DNA from: Haloarcula ordinaria
GTDB taxonomy: Archaea > Halobacteriota > Halobacteria > Halobacteriales > Haloarculaceae
Assembly (NCBI RefSeq): GCF_029338275.1
Contig: NZ_CP119789.1
Coordinates: forward strand, 1,922,001 to 1,986,000
Length of the DNA: 64,000 nt
Direction of reading: 5' to 3'
This document shows, piece after piece, positions 62,679 to 64,000 of this stretch. A program made the position numbers and the translations under genes. The first letter of the stretch is position 1. Each line of letters begins with the position of its first letter. The notes under the pieces are model-generated. The model was given only the letters and a program-made list of their open reading frames with translations, was not told where the DNA came from and did not search any database.

Positions 62679-63287
62679 TCAGTCCAGTGCCTGCATCGCG
62701 TAGTAGAACCGCTGGAGGGCAGTCAGGTGGCCGACGACGGCGAAGACGACGAGCAGCCAGCCGACCAGCGTGAGCCCGAGCAGTTCCGGATTGACGAACG
62801 CGGCCACGCCCGTCGTCAGCCCCACGAGCGCCAGGCGGTCGGCCCGGCCCAGCAGGCCGCCGTAGACCCGGTCGAGTCCGACGGCCTGTGACTGAGTGCC
62901 CAGGTAGGACGTCATCAGGACGCCGGTGACGGCGGCGACGCCGAGGACCCAGCGCTCCAGGCCCGCCGCGAGGCCGACGATGATGACGATATCCGCGTAG
63001 CGGTCCAGTACGTGGTCCAGCAGGTCGCCGCCGGCCGAGGCGACGTCGAGTTCGCGGGCCAGCGCGCCGTCGACGATGTCCAGCCAGCCGTTGAAGAAGA
63101 CCAGGAGCGCGCCGGCGAGGTACAACAGTTGCGTGCGACCGACGAACGCGTAGACGACACCTGCGGCCACGGCGAGCAGGAACGCGATGACGCTGACGCC
63201 GTTGGGCGAGAGGCCGAGGGCGCGGGCGGCACTGACGAAGGGCACCAGCGCTCGGTCGGCGACGGAGCGGTAGCGGTCCAGCGTCAT
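62679..63287 (-). CDS. CDP-alcohol phosphatidyltransferase
   Basis: This 202-residue integral-membrane enzyme has the signature DG-xx-AR-x8-G-xxx-D-xxx-D (DIVDGALARELDVASAGGDL, then LDHVLD), with all four metal-binding Asp. Six hydrophobic helices. Most likely an archaetidylinositol-phosphate synthase or another CDP-archaeol-dependent headgroup transferase; the substrate is not determined by sequence alone. Its GTG-type neighbour (adenylate kinase-like) overlaps by four bases. Confidence 0.92.
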   Translation of the reverse strand: MTLDRYRSVADRALVPFVSAARALGLSPNGVSVIAFLLAVAAGVVYAFVGRTQLLYLAGALLVFFNGWLDIVDGALARELDVASAGGDLLDHVLDRYADIVIIVGLAAGLERWVLGVAAVTGVLMTSYLGTQSQAVGLDRVYGGLLGRADRLALVGLTTGVAAFVNPELLGLTLVGWLLVVFAVVGHLTALQRFYYAMQALD

Positions 63288-63790
63288 AGCCAGTCGATGA
63301 AGGAGACCTCGCCCGCGCTCGGTTCGCGCTCACCTGCGACGACGGCCGCGATGGCCGCCGCCACATCCTCTGGGTCGCGGTCGGTCGTATCTATCTCGTA
63401 GACTGCGTCCCGACCGTGGCGGTCGACGGCCTCCGAGAGGACGACGTCGAGTGCCTCCGCTTCGGCGTTCTCGTAGGCCTTCGAGTCGGCGTCACCGCGC
63501 TCCCGGAGGCGGTCGACGATTTCGTCAGGATGCGCTCGGAGCACCACCACCCGGTCGACCGGGAAGTGGTGTGCGAGGTGCGACTCGACGACGACGTCCT
63601 CGCGACCGTCCAGCCACGCCTCGACGGCCTCCAGGTCGGCGACCAGACTGCCGCGTTCCTCGTCGACGCCGGTCGAGAACCCCTCGGATTTGATGACCTC
63701 GTTAAGGTGGACGACCGCCAAATCGGTGTCCAGCCGGTCCGTCGCCGTCGTCTTGCCGGTCCCCGGCGTTCCGGTGACGGCGACTCTCAC
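63284..63790 (-). CDS. AK6/Fap7-type adenylate kinase family protein
   Basis: This 168-residue P-loop kinase starts with GTG as VRVAVTGTPGTGKTTATDRL (Walker A GTPGTGKTT). Then HLNEVIKSEGFSTGVDEERG, VVVESHLAHHFPVDRVVVLR and DRLRERGDADSKAYENAEAE. The H/N-containing lid and short size identify the broad-specificity AK6 group, also implicated in ribosome maturation. It overlaps hisC and the CDP-alcohol transferase gene by four bases each, so the three are co-transcribed. Confidence 0.9.
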   Translation of the reverse strand: MRVAVTGTPGTGKTTATDRLDTDLAVVHLNEVIKSEGFSTGVDEERGSLVADLEAVEAWLDGREDVVVESHLAHHFPVDRVVVLRAHPDEIVDRLRERGDADSKAYENAEAEALDVVLSEAVDRHGRDAVYEIDTTDRDPEDVAAAIAAVVAGEREPSAGEVSFIDWL

Positions 63791-64000
63791 GCCTCGACCA
63801 CCTCGATGACGTCGTTCAGTACCGAGACGGCACGCCTGGTGTCCGCTTCCGTACCGCAGGTGATGCGGATACACTCGGGCAGGCCGAACGACGAGCAGTC
63901 CCTGATAATGATGCCTTCCTCCTGGGCGGCGTCGGCAACGGTCGAGGCGTCACCGACCTCGGCGAGGACGAAGTTCCCCTGGCTCGGCCAGGTGTCAGCG
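63787..64000 (-). CDS. hisC: Histidinol-phosphate aminotransferase, C-terminal part
   Basis: Last about 71 codons of a class I/II PLP-dependent aminotransferase, extending out of the window. The visible piece has WPSQGNFVLAEVGDASTVAD, IIIRDCSSFGLPECIRITCG (the RxxxxFGLxxxIRI substrate-arginine region of HisC) and ends NDVIEVVEA. Histidine biosynthesis. Its stop overlaps the adenylate kinase GTG (GTGA). Confidence 0.9.
   Translation of the reverse strand, partial: ADTWPSQGNFVLAEVGDASTVADAAQEEGIIIRDCSSFGLPECIRITCGTEADTRRAVSVLNDVIEVVEA

Overview
The window is a gene-dense stretch (about 66% G+C by eye) of a haloarchaeal (class Halobacteria) chromosome. The evidence is the strongly acidic proteins, archaeal ribosomal and RNA polymerase subunits (S17e, S13/S4/S11/RpoD, L18e, L7Ae/S28e/L24e, RpoN, RpoK), coenzyme F420 and mevalonate/isoprenoid genes, HalX-, DUF5518- and PGF-pre-PGF-type haloarchaeal families, TATA-box leaderless promoters and many ATGA/GTGA overlaps. 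It resembles the Haloarcula/Halomicroarcula side of the class, but I cannot fix the genus. I see no insertion sequence, CRISPR array or rRNA operon; the region is core chromosome.

Layout. 1-4.5 kb: biotin-dependent acyl-CoA carboxylase locus (partial pccB, small pccX, an ADP-ribosylglycohydrolase on the other strand, pccA, birA). 4.5-8 kb: leftward run of a Tyr/dual-specificity phosphatase, an HD phosphohydrolase, an amidohydrolase and a universal stress protein. 8-11.3 kb: four overlapping genes headed by cofD. 11.4-19.5 kb: S17e, Mrp ATPase, tRNA-Ser(GCT), then the ribosome/polymerase cluster rps13-rps4-rps11-rpoD-tRNA-Leu(CAG)-rpl18e-rpl13-rps9-rpoN-rpoK-eno-rps2. 19.6-27.5 kb: two DUF5518 membrane proteins, a cytochrome P450, mevalonate kinase, isopentenyl phosphate kinase, an acidic membrane protein, RNase J and a prenyl diphosphate synthase, i.e. 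most of a lipid-precursor cluster. 27.5-30.5 kb: a shrunken ArsA-like remnant, gltX and an esterase.

30.5-35.2 kb: zinc-type 7Fe ferredoxin, EtfB, EtfA and an ETF:quinone oxidoreductase fused to its ferredoxin domain, a complete electron path from flavin dehydrogenases to quinone. 35.2-41.3 kb: acetyltransferases, TmcA with two small partners, L7Ae-S28e-L24e-Ndk. 41.3-49 kb: MsrB and a five-gene peptide/nickel-type ABC importer. 49-56 kb: a secreted metallo-beta-lactamase lipoprotein plus DUF3006, tRNA-Thr(TGT), GNAT, CBS, GTP cyclohydrolase III, a surface glycoprotein-like protein and tRNA-Ser(TGA). 56-64 kb: DinB, a HerA-like ATPase, TpiA, a HalX response regulator, aMBF1, CDP-alcohol phosphatidyltransferase, AK6-type kinase and the 3' end of hisC.

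The signal that ordinary gene annotation does not explain is a tandem array lying directly downstream of tRNA-Ser(TGA), with a one-unit version downstream of tRNA-Thr(TGT). Each unit of about 112-124 bp starts with a copy of that tRNA's own 3' end (T-arm plus acceptor strand), carries an oppositely oriented T-arm copy, and contains a short hairpin. Other points of interest are a long hairpin-rich leader on the RNase J mRNA, a hairpin-rich leader on the L7Ae mRNA, an in-frame-collapsed ArsA-family gene that keeps its promoter, a haloarchaeal zinc ferredoxin with the full zinc-ligand set, and an EtfA with a duplicated helical N-terminal module.
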